From NCBI RefSeq assembly GCF_029227915.1, contig NC_079879.1, positions 20,104,501 through 20,168,500 of the forward strand: a stretch of DNA of 64,000 nucleotides, read 5' to 3'. A model generated the notes under the pieces. That model had not been told where the DNA came from and ran no database searches. It worked only from the letters and a program-made list of their open reading frames with translations. Positions 24,801-37,123 of this stretch are shown here, one piece after another. Positions within the stretch are counted from its first letter, which is position 1. Every line of letters starts with the position of its first letter. The translations under genes were made by a program, and so were the position numbers. Origin of the DNA: Hydractinia symbiolongicarpus. Taxonomy: Eukaryota; Cnidaria; Hydrozoa; Anthoathecata; Hydractiniidae.

Positions 24801-25221
24801 AGCAGTCATTTCAGAGATTAATTTAACGGCAGAATCATTCGGAATGAGGGTAATATTACCTACTTTGAGTGCTTCAAATAAAAAACTGCTAAAGCAAAGC
24901 CGAAACAGTCAAAGTGTTGATACATGTTCACTAAACAGTTGTAACACTAAAGTTGCAAGTATAGAATGTGAGAAACAGAAAGTCCCACCATCAAGTCGGT
25001 TAAATAGTGTGAACAGTGATACACCTGGACGTTTGATGCAAGAAGGCCACAGTTCAATTGATATAACAAATGAAATGAAAGCAATTCAAGGGGATCATAC
25101 ATCGTCCAATTCAACTTTGAACAACCAGAGCTCGAACATAATAGGTAATAAAAACCAAGAAATCAAAGAATCTACTAAAATCGTGAATGTTCTCCGTAAG
25201 ATACAAGTAAACCCTCCATAA
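18822..25221 (+). CDS. PCGF1: PCGF1-like Polycomb RING finger protein with long C-terminal extension, 10 exons
   Basis: PCGF proteins pair with RING1 in Polycomb repressive complex 1, which ubiquitinates histone H2A. Exons: 18822-18836, 18961-19060, 19721-19817, 19931-19986, 20402-20458, 20853-20955, 21449-21482, 22146-22247, 23365-23445, 24178-25221. They total 1689 nt (562 aa) and phases agree. The RING finger is intact: C19, C22, C35, H37, C40, C43, C54, C57. [15 protein letters not shown] and the RAWUL segments [29 protein letters not shown] and [10 protein letters not shown] (to about residue 227) match PCGF1 best (human KLDRVMQDIVYKLVP, HYYRYDEQLNLCLE). Human PCGF1 ends there at 259 aa. 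This protein continues about 335 residues, with a polar segment of loose repeats ([12 protein letters not shown] type). AATAAA at 25462 follows. PCGF1 rather than PCGF2/4 is a judgement by eye. Confidence 0.9.
20176..20300. repeat. Possible dispersed repeat with short hairpin in PCGF1-like intron 4
   Basis: GGCCCGTGGAAAAATCTACGG contains 8-bp arms (CCCGTGGA / TCTACGGG) with one wobble mismatch. The surrounding stretch is GC-richer than the intron. It resembles the end of a short repeat, but I could not find the other end. Confidence 0.3.
22515..23160. mobile_element. MITE with about 30-bp terminal inverted repeats, left end duplicated, in PCGF1-like intron 8
   Basis: GTTTCCACTCAAACGAATGT lies at the left end and its reverse complement ACATTCGTTTGAGTGGAAAC near 23130-23150, about 550 bp apart. 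The left end occurs twice in tandem (22515-22562 and 22563-22609). No transposase frame is present, so it is a non-autonomous element. The target-site duplication is unclear, partly because of the duplicated end. Confidence 0.7.
24428..24720 (+). repeat. Degenerate coding repeat in the PCGF1-like C-terminal extension
   Basis: About six loose copies of a 16-19 residue motif (core ND-I-x-x-Q-x-K-x-A-P-D) lie roughly at residues 300-395. The copies differ at most codons, so the array is old compared with the eIF3a minisatellite. Confidence 0.65.
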
Positions 25222-28120
25222 GAAGTGGCAATACAAAACGGACCAGAATATGACAACATCTAAAAAAGGAGGCCGCGTTTAACTTGCCTTTGTAGTTTGT
25301 TTACATGAATCCAAATGATGATGATGTTGCCAGATGTTTTATCTATATCATATTTTTGTAAAATCAAGGAAAATTTCAAGGGTAGTCGTTTCTTAAATCG
25401 GGAACTAACAATGTTATCTTGTTGAAAAATTGTTTTTTATATTTTCCCATTGATATCTTCAAATAAAAATTTTGAAGTCTGTCTGGAGTACGTGATGTTC
25501 GAAATGTAAAACTGGGATGTTCGTTCTTAAAACCTTTATAAAAATTTATGGCGAAAAAAAATAAATGTTAAAAACAATATTTAAAATTCTATTTTATATG
25601 TCGGAACCGTTAGCGTTTTAAAGGATTTAAACTATTTTAAACATTTTAGTTCCGCGTAAATTTTTTACCTGGGGCCAGCATGATGTAGTGAAATATGCAT
25701 AAACTTTAAAGTGCCATCTAGAATATATTTTCACACACAATGCTAGTGAAAAGCGCTCTTACGTCATGTTGATACGAGGTATGCATTTATTTTTATCCAG
25801 AGACAAGAAGAACTGTGACGCTTGATTTGATCTTTGCTGAAAGAAATGTGAAAAGTATGTGAAAAATGTGAAGTGAGCTTGGAGAATTGGAAAAAAATTA
25901 TTTTTCTGTAACAGTGAAAGCATACTAAAATTTGTGAACTTCGAAGTCATAGGATTTGGTAAAGCTAAGTAACTTATGAATATTTTGGTTTGCAATTAGT
26001 AAAAAAGCTTGGCATATCTATCCATAGTATGTCATTTACAGTAGCATCCTAAATGCAACTTCTGGCAGATGATAGCGCACTTGCTCTGTTTGTTTGTGTT
26101 TCATCTCAGTTTTCTCATGATGACGTCGGAATTATCACATTCTTGTGTATACTGAAAGTGAAACCCAGTAAATACTGCATCCAAATATAGACACGTCATG
26201 ATTAAGTTTTGGCTCCATCTTTTTTACCTACCACCCTTTAGTGTGGTCTGCTGTGTAAGCATAACAACTGAGTGGTAAATGGCGGAGACGTAGAGAGAGA
26301 GGCTGAAAGTTCGTTTTATGGCGCGTTTGTGATAACACAATCACGGAATAATGTCTCCTGAAATTGCGCAACACGAGATAAATTTGGAAATTATGAAACA
26401 ACATTACATATGCATTTAGTAAGTGATTGAAATTGATACACGCGACATTTTTTTTATTTGATATCAAAATAAAGTTCACAGGAATACATGTTTGCCTTAC
26501 ATCTCACTTGTTTTTACCATTGGTAGTTTAACTTTTTGAGGTATACTTCATGCACCATTTTTTACGCCTGATCTCAAGGGCGTTAATTAAGACGTTTGTT
26601 TACGTTAGGCGCCATAACATTTAAGAATATCGCCCAGAGGTCGATGTAGAAGAGGTTCGTTGGTTATATGCTCTGATAAAACCACAGGGCACAAGGTAGC
26701 TCAAAGAGTAGATATGTGCCAAAAATATAAAAATCAACCTTTTTTATACAAAGTGGCCCTCTTGTAATATTCTGAAAATGGAGCTCTTATAATTTTTTAA
26801 CTAAACAGTAGCATGATGATTTTAATTCAAAATCAAAAAATCTCGCCCAAAGTTTTTGTTTTGCAAACCTGTTGCAGATTTTTCTCCAAAACTTTGGTAA
26901 TACTTCGTGCCTTGTTGATATATTGCGGAATGGTCTATAAATTGGTATATTGCAGAATGGTCTATAAATTGGTATATTGCGGAATGGTCTATAAATTGAT
27001 ATATTGCGGAATGATTTTTAAAACATAACGTGCCAATTTTTAAAATAGCGCTCGTAAAGCTCTTTTACGCCGATGCTTTTTTACTCTTCGAGCCTGATAG
27101 CGCCATGATCTAATCTGACATTTTTACTAAACCCTTAGGCACCAATTTAATCTTTTCACTCTTTACATATAAAAACTTTAAATAGAAGCTAAAATTCATT
27201 TTGCTGTTTTGTTTTTTCTGTTTCAAATTTACCACTATCAGTCACGGCCAAAATCTGTGCTTTAATTCGAGGATTTTTTAAGCCGTCATGCATTCCTAAC
27301 ATAAAATTCATTGTACACGCTTTTTTCAACATAAAAATGTTAAATGACAAAAATACCCTTCTCTTCTGAACTACTGTATTATTTTCAAAGTTGGTTAGCA
27401 GGTGTAACACCCATCAACAACTAACAAATATGACAGCCTGCTTTTCATGTTTGGTCACGTGATTAATTTCTTACCTCAGTAAAAATTTAAAAATTGCGAA
27501 ATACTAAATTGACATGTACATTTTCCAGGAAATATTCTCTCTAAAACGTGTCAAAGTATTTCTGTAAGAGACAAAAATTCTGATTTTATTTTGTGCGTGC
27601 GTCCGTGCCAAAGTTGTTGCTTAAAATTGATTATCCAATGTCGCCATGCTATTGGAATCAATTAAAATTGCTTTATTAGTCCGAAAATATTTCCAGATAA
27701 AATATCAGCTGTCCAAAAACTATTCTGGCGAAATTTGGAAGTATCCAAAGATATCCTCCTTGAAGTCGTTTGTGGGGATTTGATCGTTAATATTTTCATA
27801 ATGCCATGCCAAGCTCCCTGAAATTTTAGTTACATGGCGACCTGTATGTTAAATATCGTATTTGTTTTTCTTGGAAGCGTGACCAAGTTTATCGAGAAGA
27901 GCTTGTCATATTGCGTAGTAGGTGCTTAAGCTTATCTTAAAAGCAACCTCGATTCCAACCTTTTTTAGTTTTGCAGTTAAATAAAGAGGTCAAATTCACA
28001 TGAAACAGTATATATTTCTCACGAGTGCTGTTCAGTCCAAGTATTTAAGAGGGCGTTTACTTAGGAATAATTTTCTCAGAGAATCAAGCAATGAGCATAA
28101 AGCCAGCGTTGCCGCATCTA
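25222..28120. other. Intergenic region downstream of the PCGF1-like gene
   Basis: It holds the PCGF1-like 3'UTR, with AATAAA at 25462-25467, and then AT-rich DNA with no gene recognised on either strand. The only structure seen is the 27-bp tandem repeat near 26917-27011. Confidence 0.5.
26917..27011. repeat. 27-bp tandem repeat, about 3.5 copies
   Basis: Units at 26931-26957, 26958-26984 and 26985-27011 begin TGGTCTATAAATTGGTATAT and end TGCGGAA, with a partial unit before them. They differ at one or two bases. The repetitive frame through it (YCGMVYKL) is an artefact of the array. Confidence 0.85.
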
Positions 28121-28356
28121 CTTGTTTGGGTGAGTGAGACCTTTCTCGTTCAAACCATTGAAGAAAAAGGATTACCCGATAATGATTACGTGAGCAACGA
28201 ACATTAGAAGTAACCAATCGAAAAACGCGATCATAACCCAAAGTGGCTAATTTTTCCTACCTTGCTGTTCCGATTTCCGGTGGCAAAAAGAATCACGTGG
28301 TCAATATCGGAAAATCCTTTTTTGAGCGCGAATGGCCTCACTCACCTGAACAAATA
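28121..28356. mobile_element. MITE with about 35-bp imperfect inverted termini
   Basis: The left end, CTTGTTTGGGTGAGTGAGAC, is matched at the right by CCTCACTCACCTGAACAAAT in inverse orientation. The similarity continues inward (TTCTCGTTCAAA versus TTCGCGCTCAAA). A related partial copy lies at 31176-31450. No coding capacity is seen. Confidence 0.6.
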
Positions 28357-28610
28357 TAAATAACTCTTGTGTTGTTTAATAGGGTAAGATGGGCCACGAC
28401 GACTTTGTGCTTATCGGTTGATTGTAATTTAAAGTTTGCTATGAGGTGAATTTGAATTTTAGGGATTTTTTTTTCACTTTTTGATATTGGTATGACATTG
28501 ATATCTTGAACGCCAAGAATTTGCTTTGAAACGTGTTTGTGTCTAAGCTTTCGTTGAATTTGATATCCTTAAAAAGATGCTCAGTTAACTACGCTATATA
28601 AAATTATGTA

Positions 28611-28784
28611 CAGTCGACGCTCATTATCTCGAACCTCCGTTATCTCGAACTTTCTCTATCTCGAACTTTTTCTTCGGTCCCTTGAGTTCGAACTTTTCAT
28701 GAAATACGCTCGTTATCTCGAACTTTCGCTATCTCGAACTTTTCTTTCGGTCCCTTGGGAGTTCGAGATAACGAGCGTCGACTG
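28611..28784. mobile_element. 174-bp Tc1/mariner-pogo-type MITE with TA target site
   Basis: It starts CAGTCGACGCTCATTATCTC and ends in the inverse sequence GAGATAACGAGCGTCGACTG. TA dinucleotides lie immediately outside both ends. Internal units of TTATCTCGAACTTTC type recur and form a near palindrome. The TA duplication and CAGT termini are typical of the pogo/mariner group. Confidence 0.85.
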
Positions 28785-31175
28785 TAATTGATCAAATGTA
28801 ATAAATAGTGTTACATAGAGATAAAATGCAATAAAATGTAATTAATTCCGTTAGAATAAAGATTGAAACTTCAAACACAAACCAAACTCTATTTTATCAA
28901 TATGAATCAGCTCCCTTCCCCATATTTATAGGCCTAAAAAATATGCATTTAGAGTTAACAGTTTTTTTCCAGCGAAATACACAGAAATAAAATCAAATAT
29001 AATATTTAAGGAAAAACCAAAGAGCTTGATAATATTAATTTCGAAGTAGGGAGAGAAGAGAAACAAAACAGTTTATATCTTGTTGAAAAAGAATAGTGTT
29101 AACAATAAAAATAAACTTTTTATTTAAAAACACAATGCTGTTTTTTTTGTTGTTTTTTATGATTGTCTATAGCCTGGCGTCGTGCTATAAAACCTTGCGC
29201 GCTTCAAATGTCTCTTTTAAACTGTGTATCGAAACCAAGCTTTCTTTCTTTGATCATCAGCACGTAAGATTTACTCACGTTTTAGTGAACAGAATTTCTG
29301 TAGATAGAAAAGAGGAGATTATTTTTTTTTTGGATTGAAGTTTAAAATGTCTGCAGGGCTCATAACAGAGAATGAATTTTAATTGTCGACGGCGAAAAAA
29401 AAACCAAAAAAATCAAAGGCTAAAGACTTTTAGGCCGAAAGCTATGAAAAATTAGGTGAAATTGGGATAGTGGCGGATAGTGGAAATATCTTACGTGAAT
29501 ATTATCTGATATTGATTGATTGCTACTTGAATATTTCATAAAATTTCTTGATTTTATAAGCCAGGAAACCATCCAAAAGGCGTTAAATCTTAGAAAAAGA
29601 AGGTTTGGACTTCACCTGTAAATCTTTTTTATTATGAAATTATTATTTGTTTATATGATTCTAAACTTCAGGCCTGTGTGAAATTTTAATCTTGTGGCTA
29701 GTTCAAAAATTTGGTCTTAAAAAAGTAACCAAAATTTCAGCAACAATTAAATTTCCCCGCGTTTTGTTAACCTCATTCTTTATCATTACTATAAGCTTAA
29801 AACGTTTCATGTTGGCATCAAGTAAGCGAAAATAAACAGCTTAAAATTAATAAAAATAATCAATTGAAAGAATAGCAAACAATTAACACTATTTTTGTGA
29901 CCGGTGACAAACTTTGCCAAAACATTAATTTATTGACGTGTCAGGTCCCCCGCTTTTTTTTTACCACCCAGTGTTTATTTTATATATATTTGGTTCCCAG
30001 GACTTCTTCTTCGCTCCTATAAGAAAGCTAAGAAAAGGTCTAGGATAAAAATGAGTAAATAATACGCTAAGTGCTGACATTTTTGCGAACAGAACTTTGG
30101 CTAAAGTCACGCAAGTTTATGTCGCGAAATTTATAAGTACATCGATTTGCGAAACTTTTAATATGGCTCTTTTGCAAAAGTCTCTGTCCGAAAAAATGTC
30201 TACAATTAAAGTAAGGAATAAAGTATATAAAAAAGGTAATACTCAGCAACCACTCAGATAATATGCTTTATTGTATGTAAAAGATTTCTAGCTTCCCTTA
30301 CATCATCATACTTTTAAGGGTAATATCGAGGTAATTCGGACAAATATTTTCTTAGGGAAGCATCACAAAGAATTTGGTTTTGAAAGTGTTTTTTTTTAGT
30401 CCTCGAAATTTGTAGTGGCAATAACGGTTTTTATTAGCAGGATACGACCAAAATACACTAGATTTTATATATGTAAAATACACGATTTTAAGCCCTTTTT
30501 ATAAGAAGCATCAATGCTAGATTTAAAAACTTTTAAGAATATTTTAAGAAAAATGATGAAGCTCGATCATCATACACATTTTTTGAAAGAAATTGTGGTG
30601 TCATTTTTTTTAAGATATTAGCCTTTTCCTCATTTGTTCTCATGTGTGGTTTTGCGACACGGTATTTTAGTATGTATATATATGTGTTTCGAATGTGTGT
30701 TCGGTTTGTTGTGTTTTTTGAAATAATGTTAGGTTCGAACGTGTTGTTAGTTCGTACGTAATTAACTCTCATATTTTACACCATGTCTTAATACCAGCAC
30801 TCATTTTTAACAAATTTAAATAGTGTCGATTTAATCAACGGTTATTTACCTTTCATAGTTGACTTTCGGACACTCTAGTTCGGCTTTCTGAAAGCATAGT
30901 GAATTTACTATCTGATCAAGTGGTTCGAGTCGACGCAGTAAAACTTCTAAATTACTTTTTCCGACTTTCCGAGACATAAAGTGTTGAATTTAAATTATTG
31001 GTTCTATTCTAAAAAGTTCTGGGGTCGAGACTGACTACACGTAAGCCAAGTTTCCAGCACCTGTTGTCACTTTTTATATCGGAACGGCGAGATGAAACAT
31101 GTTGCACGAAAGCCTATAAAAAATAAAAAAATTGTCATTCAGTTCTCTCATACGGAAGCTTCGATCCAAACGATG
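28785..31175. other. Intergenic AT-rich DNA
   Basis: No gene, RNA or long repeat recognised on either strand. Open frames are short and of low-complexity composition. Confidence 0.5.
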
Positions 31176-31450
31176 TGTCGGAGCAAGTCACAATTTCTCA
31201 GATTAAACCCCGAATTGAAATCAACCAATGAGCACCGTGGCCATATCTTACCCTCTTAAATAGTACAAGAAGTAATTATATTTGTTCGGGTAAGTGAGGA
31301 TTTGCCAATATTAATCACGTGAGAAAAAACAATAGATGTAACCAATCAAAAAGCGCAATTCTGACAGCAAAAATTCATTTGAGCCCAGCGTAATTTCTTC
31401 TCACCTTAACTATTCCATTTCTTCGGTGGCAAGAAAAATTATTGCTGCGT
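31176..31450. mobile_element. Partial, diverged relative of the 28121-28356 MITE
   Basis: It shares ATTTGTTCGGGTAAGTGAGG, TAATCACGTGAG, GATGTAACCAATCAAAAAGC and TTCGGTGGCAAGAAAAA with 28050-28310 in the same order and orientation. This identifies a dispersed family whose homology extends somewhat beyond the inverted termini of the first copy. Confidence 0.55.
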
Positions 31451-34400
31451 CTCCAGGATATTGTCGATAAGGCATAATGATTTTAGGCTTTAAAATATAG
31501 ATTGTCGACGGATTAACAGAAACCAAAAACTATAATTCTTAGAAAAGAAAGTGTATGACATGAAAGAACATGCAATCCATTTTTATATAAAATACTTTTT
31601 TATCGTGTTTATTTTTGACCTGATTTTATCTACTATATCCTGTTGATGCTATCAGAATTAACATGGCGAACAGCTTAAGCATTAATAATCGATCTTTAGA
31701 TAAACTTTTTTTAAGAAGAATTTAACAAGTGACGGCGAAAAAGTTATTGGTTACAATAAAACCATATGTAAGCCAAGGACCGGTGACCAAGTTGGTAATA
31801 TTTGCAGACTTTTATTACTATGACCACTTTTTCTGAAAATTATCTTTTTTCTCTCTATCATTTAGACATTCCTAATTATCTCTGATGACCGTAAATGTAC
31901 TGTTAAAAGCTTATATAAATTAACCTAACGAACTAAACGAATAAATCGTTGCTCATTCTATCATTTAAAAACATCTTAGACCCTTTGTTATAAAAAAGAT
32001 TTAGATGGTCAAAGGCTTTTTGGAAGTCTAATGTTCTTATAAAAAAGGTTATTGCCAAGAACATTTTTATGTCAGGATTATGGATAAAAGTGCGGACATT
32101 TTTAGCTCAAAAATTCGAAACATGCGAAAGTTTAGGATTTAACTTCGTTCCAATGGCATGTATCACCGCAGTCCCGGTATAAAAAAGAGAAAACAGGCGC
32201 CGGGAGCGAGGTTGCCTTAGATCAGATCTAATTTTAAATTTCAGTAAGCATATTAATTCTAAACTCAAAAAACAATATGTTTACAAAAAATATGTAGTGT
32301 GAAAAAAAATTGCATTGACACACGCTTTTATATAAAAACCAGTAAAATCTGACTTGAGGCTATTATCCCTAAAAAGCAAAAAGCGTGTATCAGGAGATTA
32401 CTAATTATGTATATAAAATATATAAAAAAAAATATAAAATAATATAAAAATATATATAAAACTTCATTTTAAACAGGTAAGCTAGCCTGGAATCTATAAG
32501 AAATAACCACATAGATGATAATACCTTCTTTCGCCTGCAACTACCTCAAGTACAAGCACGACGTGATGCGATCCAATATAATTTAGGTACGGATGGTTTT
32601 TAAAAGTTACTTTGAAAAATGTTAAGATAATTTCCGCTCTACCAAACCACGTTGAGAAAAATCATCTTCTGTTTTCGTTTTAAATTCTTAGCAGCGATTG
32701 AATAACCGGCAACGAGATAAGTTTATCTCATATTTCGCTTAGTCCTGGGGGCATTTTGAATTTTTTATGTTTTTTGATAAAATAGACATTTTTTGCATAA
32801 AAGGTTTCATAATGGAATTATGTGATTCGTGTCATTCTCTTCCCAAAAAAATTAAAGAAAAGAAGATATTTTAGCAACTATACCTATAAAAAACAACCTG
32901 TATCTAAATTGGATAGAAATCGTGATCGATATTTTGATGACGTCATATTTAGAAGTGAAAGAATAAATAAATTGCATTGATAATGAAAAATAAAGTACTT
33001 GAAAAGAATTTCTTAACAATAAAACGAAACAAACAATTCAAAATACCGTGAATTTGTTTGGAAAGAAACTCTTTTCTTTATAATTTCTGTTTTTTTTCTC
33101 TTTAAACGATTTACCGGTGCAAAATTCTTTTACTTTTTCTCCTTTTTGTTGTTATTGTACACTATGTATTTATATTCGCCATTTTAATTTTTTTTTGTAT
33201 TTTATAAATATTTCGCGCCTTTTGAGCAAGCCAATTAGTTTCCACCCTCCACCACCCGCCAGTTAGATGGACAAAAACTGCAGTCTGGAAACTACAAGCT
33301 CTTAGTTAACACGTGATCATATTCCGTGTAAAATTTTCGTGACAAATTTTTGAAAGTTTACTCGAAGGTAGCTCTCTTTTCCTATTTGCTTATTCAAGTA
33401 GGAACTACTATTTCAAACAATACAATTAAATCAAATAATCCTTAATTTCAAAAAACTATGATAAGACTTTAGCCTGTCGACAGACATTTTCATTAGTCTA
33501 GACGAAATAAAACTAGGGTAGCGTCTATGGTCCTTTTGTCTTGCTTTCTTCAAATGAATATACAGTATGAAATTTTAACTTAATTAGATGGTGCCTTTGC
33601 TTGTTCAGTTTATTTTAAAGATTTTAAATAATTCATTTTGATTTATTTTGTTTTTCTGTTATTTCTTCTTCTTTTTCAGGATAAGGTAAGGCTTCTACAT
33701 TTTATATGAGTTACATTTTCACAAGAATTACTGCTGCTGCGCAACTGAGCATTCTAATGAATTTAACTTCAAATCTTAGTTCTGGTGAACCAATACAGAA
33801 AGAGACGGACGTATGAGTAGAAAAACTATATATAAGTCAGAGCAAATATGTTGACTTTCGGGAAACATACAACTTTGCTGACGTCATTTAAAGTCTCGCA
33901 AGATTGCATAACCATTTTGTTTATTCAGCACCTTTATAAAACACTTCGGATACCAAAGTATCACAAAGAAATTTGAGTTCTTCAATAATGTTATTGTTTT
34001 GGAATGCTACAAGGGAAAATATTATGTTTTAAAACTGAAACTTTCAGAGTTTGTTACTTTTTTTTAAAAAAACTTTCAATTTTTTGGAAATAAAACCCTT
34101 ATTTTAGGTAATTAAATGAGCGATTACGTCTCTTTCTAGCGATGATAATTCGTTCCGACGACGTTTACGCGTTCTGGCGATGGTGACGCGTTCTGGCTAT
34201 GCTGATGCGTTCTAGCAAAACCGTGCTTTTCTGAAATACATTTTTAAGTATTTCGTTCATGCCAAGTATGTTTTTGTTTTGAAAAGGCACTGCTGTGAAG
34301 ATAAGAAGAAGTTCCATTTCTCATGCCTACAGCGACTTGGAATAGTAATTTAGAAGCATGCGGAACAGATGCCTAACAATCCAACTAAAAATATTTGACG

Positions 34401-34640
34401 TTTTTCCCATGAATATTTCGAGTGAGAGCAGTCATCATAAAGCTATGTTGGAGGCCTGGGCATTAGAGTCCATCTTTGTTTGACAGTTTGTTTCATGTTT
34501 TAAATTTCGTTGCAATAGACAACACGAATGTTGGAACTATAATTAGCAACAATTTTCGTGCATGCGACATTAACTTTAGCCAGCTCTCTTGTTTCCTTCC
34601 TGAGGCAATTGTCATCGAATGAAATTGAAGCTCAGACCAC
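31451..34640. other. Intergenic region upstream of the AP-2 gene
   Basis: No coding region recognised. There is a TA-rich low-complexity stretch at 32405-32465. A short repeat (GCGTTCTGGCGATGGTGAC and variants, about 2.5 copies) lies at 34165-34217. A non-coding first exon of the AP-2 gene could lie here, but I cannot place it. Confidence 0.4.
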
Positions 34641-34989
34641 GTGATTTAATTCTATTTTTTTTTCTCTTCGCTAGGTAAAGTATTGCGCCCAAAGAATTTA
34701 AAATTGATTGGTTGTCTAATGAAATTGGTGACGTCACTTGTGATATTCCTTATTTGATCTGGATCGAGTTATTCTATTGGTTATTTCGTGTCGTGGCATT
34801 GTTTTGAAAGGTCAAGAATCCATTGCGATAAGTGAGTACAAAGACTTTGTATTTGTCCACTTGAATTAAACGAACGGATAAGAAGTATCGACGAAAATTT
34901 ATTTATTTGCTTGGTAGTAGACAGCAAGATAAGACACTGTCTTAAATTTCTACCATTGAGTCGACGTCAACACACGTCACCACAATAGA
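34640..34989 (+). promoter_or_regulatory. Probable proximal promoter / 5'UTR of the AP-2 gene
   Basis: Within 350 bp of the start codon there is a CACGTG near 34643, a perfect CRE palindrome TGACGTCA at 34729-34736, and several ATTGG (inverted CCAAT) boxes flanking it. The cluster is suggestive only; no transcription start is known. Confidence 0.35.
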
Positions 34990-37123
34990 ATGTCTTTTCT
35001 TCATACCGTCACTGCTGACCAATGCAGAGCTGAAGAACTACGAAATGCATGGAACTCACTAACCTTCGATTTTTATAAAAAACAGCATCAATCCACGCCA
35101 TCCATCTACCAACGACAAATTCTGACTCCACCTCTAACACCTGATTCAATTGGTTATCAAAGTCGACATTCCTCGGTAAGCAGTTATACCACGACGCCGG
35201 ATTTTTTTGACGGACAGAGTTCGCGCCGTGAACAAACTAATCATATCTTAGATCACCGCACTGATCATTTATATCCAGCAATGGATAGCATTCGGTGTGG
35301 ACTTTTCGACTCTACTTCTCAGTGTTCATGCTGTCCCACTATGCCTCCAACTTTATTACCTGCCGGAAATGAAATTTACGACAGAAATAGTCTGTCGTAT
35401 CAAAATAGGCGTCATTCTGTTGCTGAAATACGAAAAACCATAGAAAGCAGACAGAACATGATGGTACCTATGGAAACGATGTTTGATATCAATAATATCA
35501 ACACCAGTAATTCATTGAAGCGGAAAATACAAGATGGCGACAATATTGACACATCAAAGAAAACCAAGAGGGACGACGAAGTGGCATGTCAAGTTCACGG
35601 TATACTGAGTTTACCAGGATGCAGAGAACCTAGGTATATTCTTTCGTTTGAAAATTAATTATCTTATTGTCGGCATTAACACAAAAATGTTTTTGATATC
35701 CTAACCAAAGTTATTTTAATGTGTCTTGTAATTCATTTTTTTAGTTCGATGTTTTATTTACATACACCCCACTTCGTCTGCATTAAAACATAATTTTTTC
35801 TCCTATCCTTCCATAAAGTTACATTCGTGTCTGCATTTTGAGAATGTTGTTGCTATCAGAAGTAATTTGTAACAATCAATCATTTTTGACAAAACATTCA
35901 AAGTAAACCAACTCGTGCGCATTATCAGTTGACGTAGTTTAAATTTATAATTAATTTAGCACTGATTAGGTTTGAAAAAGACAACTCAATGATTATCAAC
36001 TTCCTAAAACCTTTTTATTAATCCTGTAATCTCGAAATTTTATTACTCAAGGAAAAGATAAGCAGCTTGTATTACAAATCTTAATTTCGCTTCTGTAGAT
36101 TTTTGATTATCGCACGAAAAAATGTTTTTGGATACTTTTACTGCAAAAAGAGCCCAAGTAAATTCCTTCCTGTTTGTCTAATCCCGTCTTTCATATGGTA
36201 ATGCAGTTTTAACTAATGTTTTTATTTTTAGGTACAATATTACGGTAGACGAACTGACCCGTCGCGTAAACCAACCAGAATGTCTGACCAAAGTGGATAT
36301 GATTTCTTACGTACGTCTTGCAAAAAATTCAGCACGGTCATTGCTAGATAAACATCACATTAAAACAAATCAACACAATCAGCGTTCAGAACATACCGTG
36401 CTATCAAAAATGTGCGAATCTGAAGCGCAGGTTCTTGCGAAAGGAATACGAGAAATCAATTATCGTTATTTTCCAGGGAGCTGGTTTGCGCGGAAATCTG
36501 TGGAAGAAATTTCGAACAACAGCGCTAATGAACGCCAACAACGTGAAGCATTGATGGAACGGTTGAAGGAGGATGAAGTGACAAAGTAGGTATATTATTA
36601 TCTTATGCGAAACCATATTGGTGACTTTTCCGTCCATTATTGATGTTAATTTTTCACGTGTCCATGGCTAAACTCTCATGTCCATGGTTTAACTCTCATA
36701 GAATAAAGTCTCCACCACAATGCCATAAAGCAAAAAAAGCGCTGGAGACGAGACTGAAAAAAGCGTAACCCGGTCATGAAACTTATTTCTACATAAGGAG
36801 AAAAAAAAAATAAGAATTATTTTTACTAGGACGACAATTTTTTCTACTTGTATTTGATAGAATCGTTAACTAAAAAATGCGAAGGAATTTGTAGCCGATA
36901 GTTTTTTTGATATAAACATTAACCATATGTTTTGTTCACATATTTTAGGTGTGTTCTCCTGGATATCTACTTTGGTATGGAAAAGAGGCGCGAAGATAAG
37001 GAAATGAATATCTTTAACTTAATGTCACATTCGTTTGGCGTGCCAAACTTACAAAATCACATTCTTTTTATATTAAGTTACATTGAAGAAGAATTAAGAA
37101 TTTTACGTAAACATGTGAATTAA
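34990..37123 (+). CDS. TFAP2: Divergent AP-2 family transcription factor, three coding exons
   Basis: AP-2 factors are dimeric sequence-specific activators that bind DNA through a basic region and helix-span-helix fold. Exons 34990-35633, 36232-36585 and 36949-37123 give 1173 nt (390 aa). An in-frame TGA at 34957 supports the start. The region from about residue 199, VACQVHGILSLPG then YNITVDELTRRVNQPECL, aligns with human TFAP2A VFCSVPGRLSLLS and YKVTVGEVQRRLSPPECL. AKNSARSLLDKH aligns with SKNGGRSLREKL, SEAQVLAKGI with GEAVHLARDF, and FNLMSHSFGVP with FNLISHGFGSP. The basic GLNLPAGRRKAANVT segment is strongly altered and the domain is shorter. The N-terminal half is Ser/Thr/Gln-rich with PPLTPDS but no clear PY motif. 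Family membership is firm; orthology to one vertebrate paralogue is not implied. Confidence 0.85.

Noticed and set aside
26813-27028. Small protein with YCGMVYKL repeats
   Set aside because: The frame is created by a 27-bp non-coding tandem repeat, with no similarity and no splice context.
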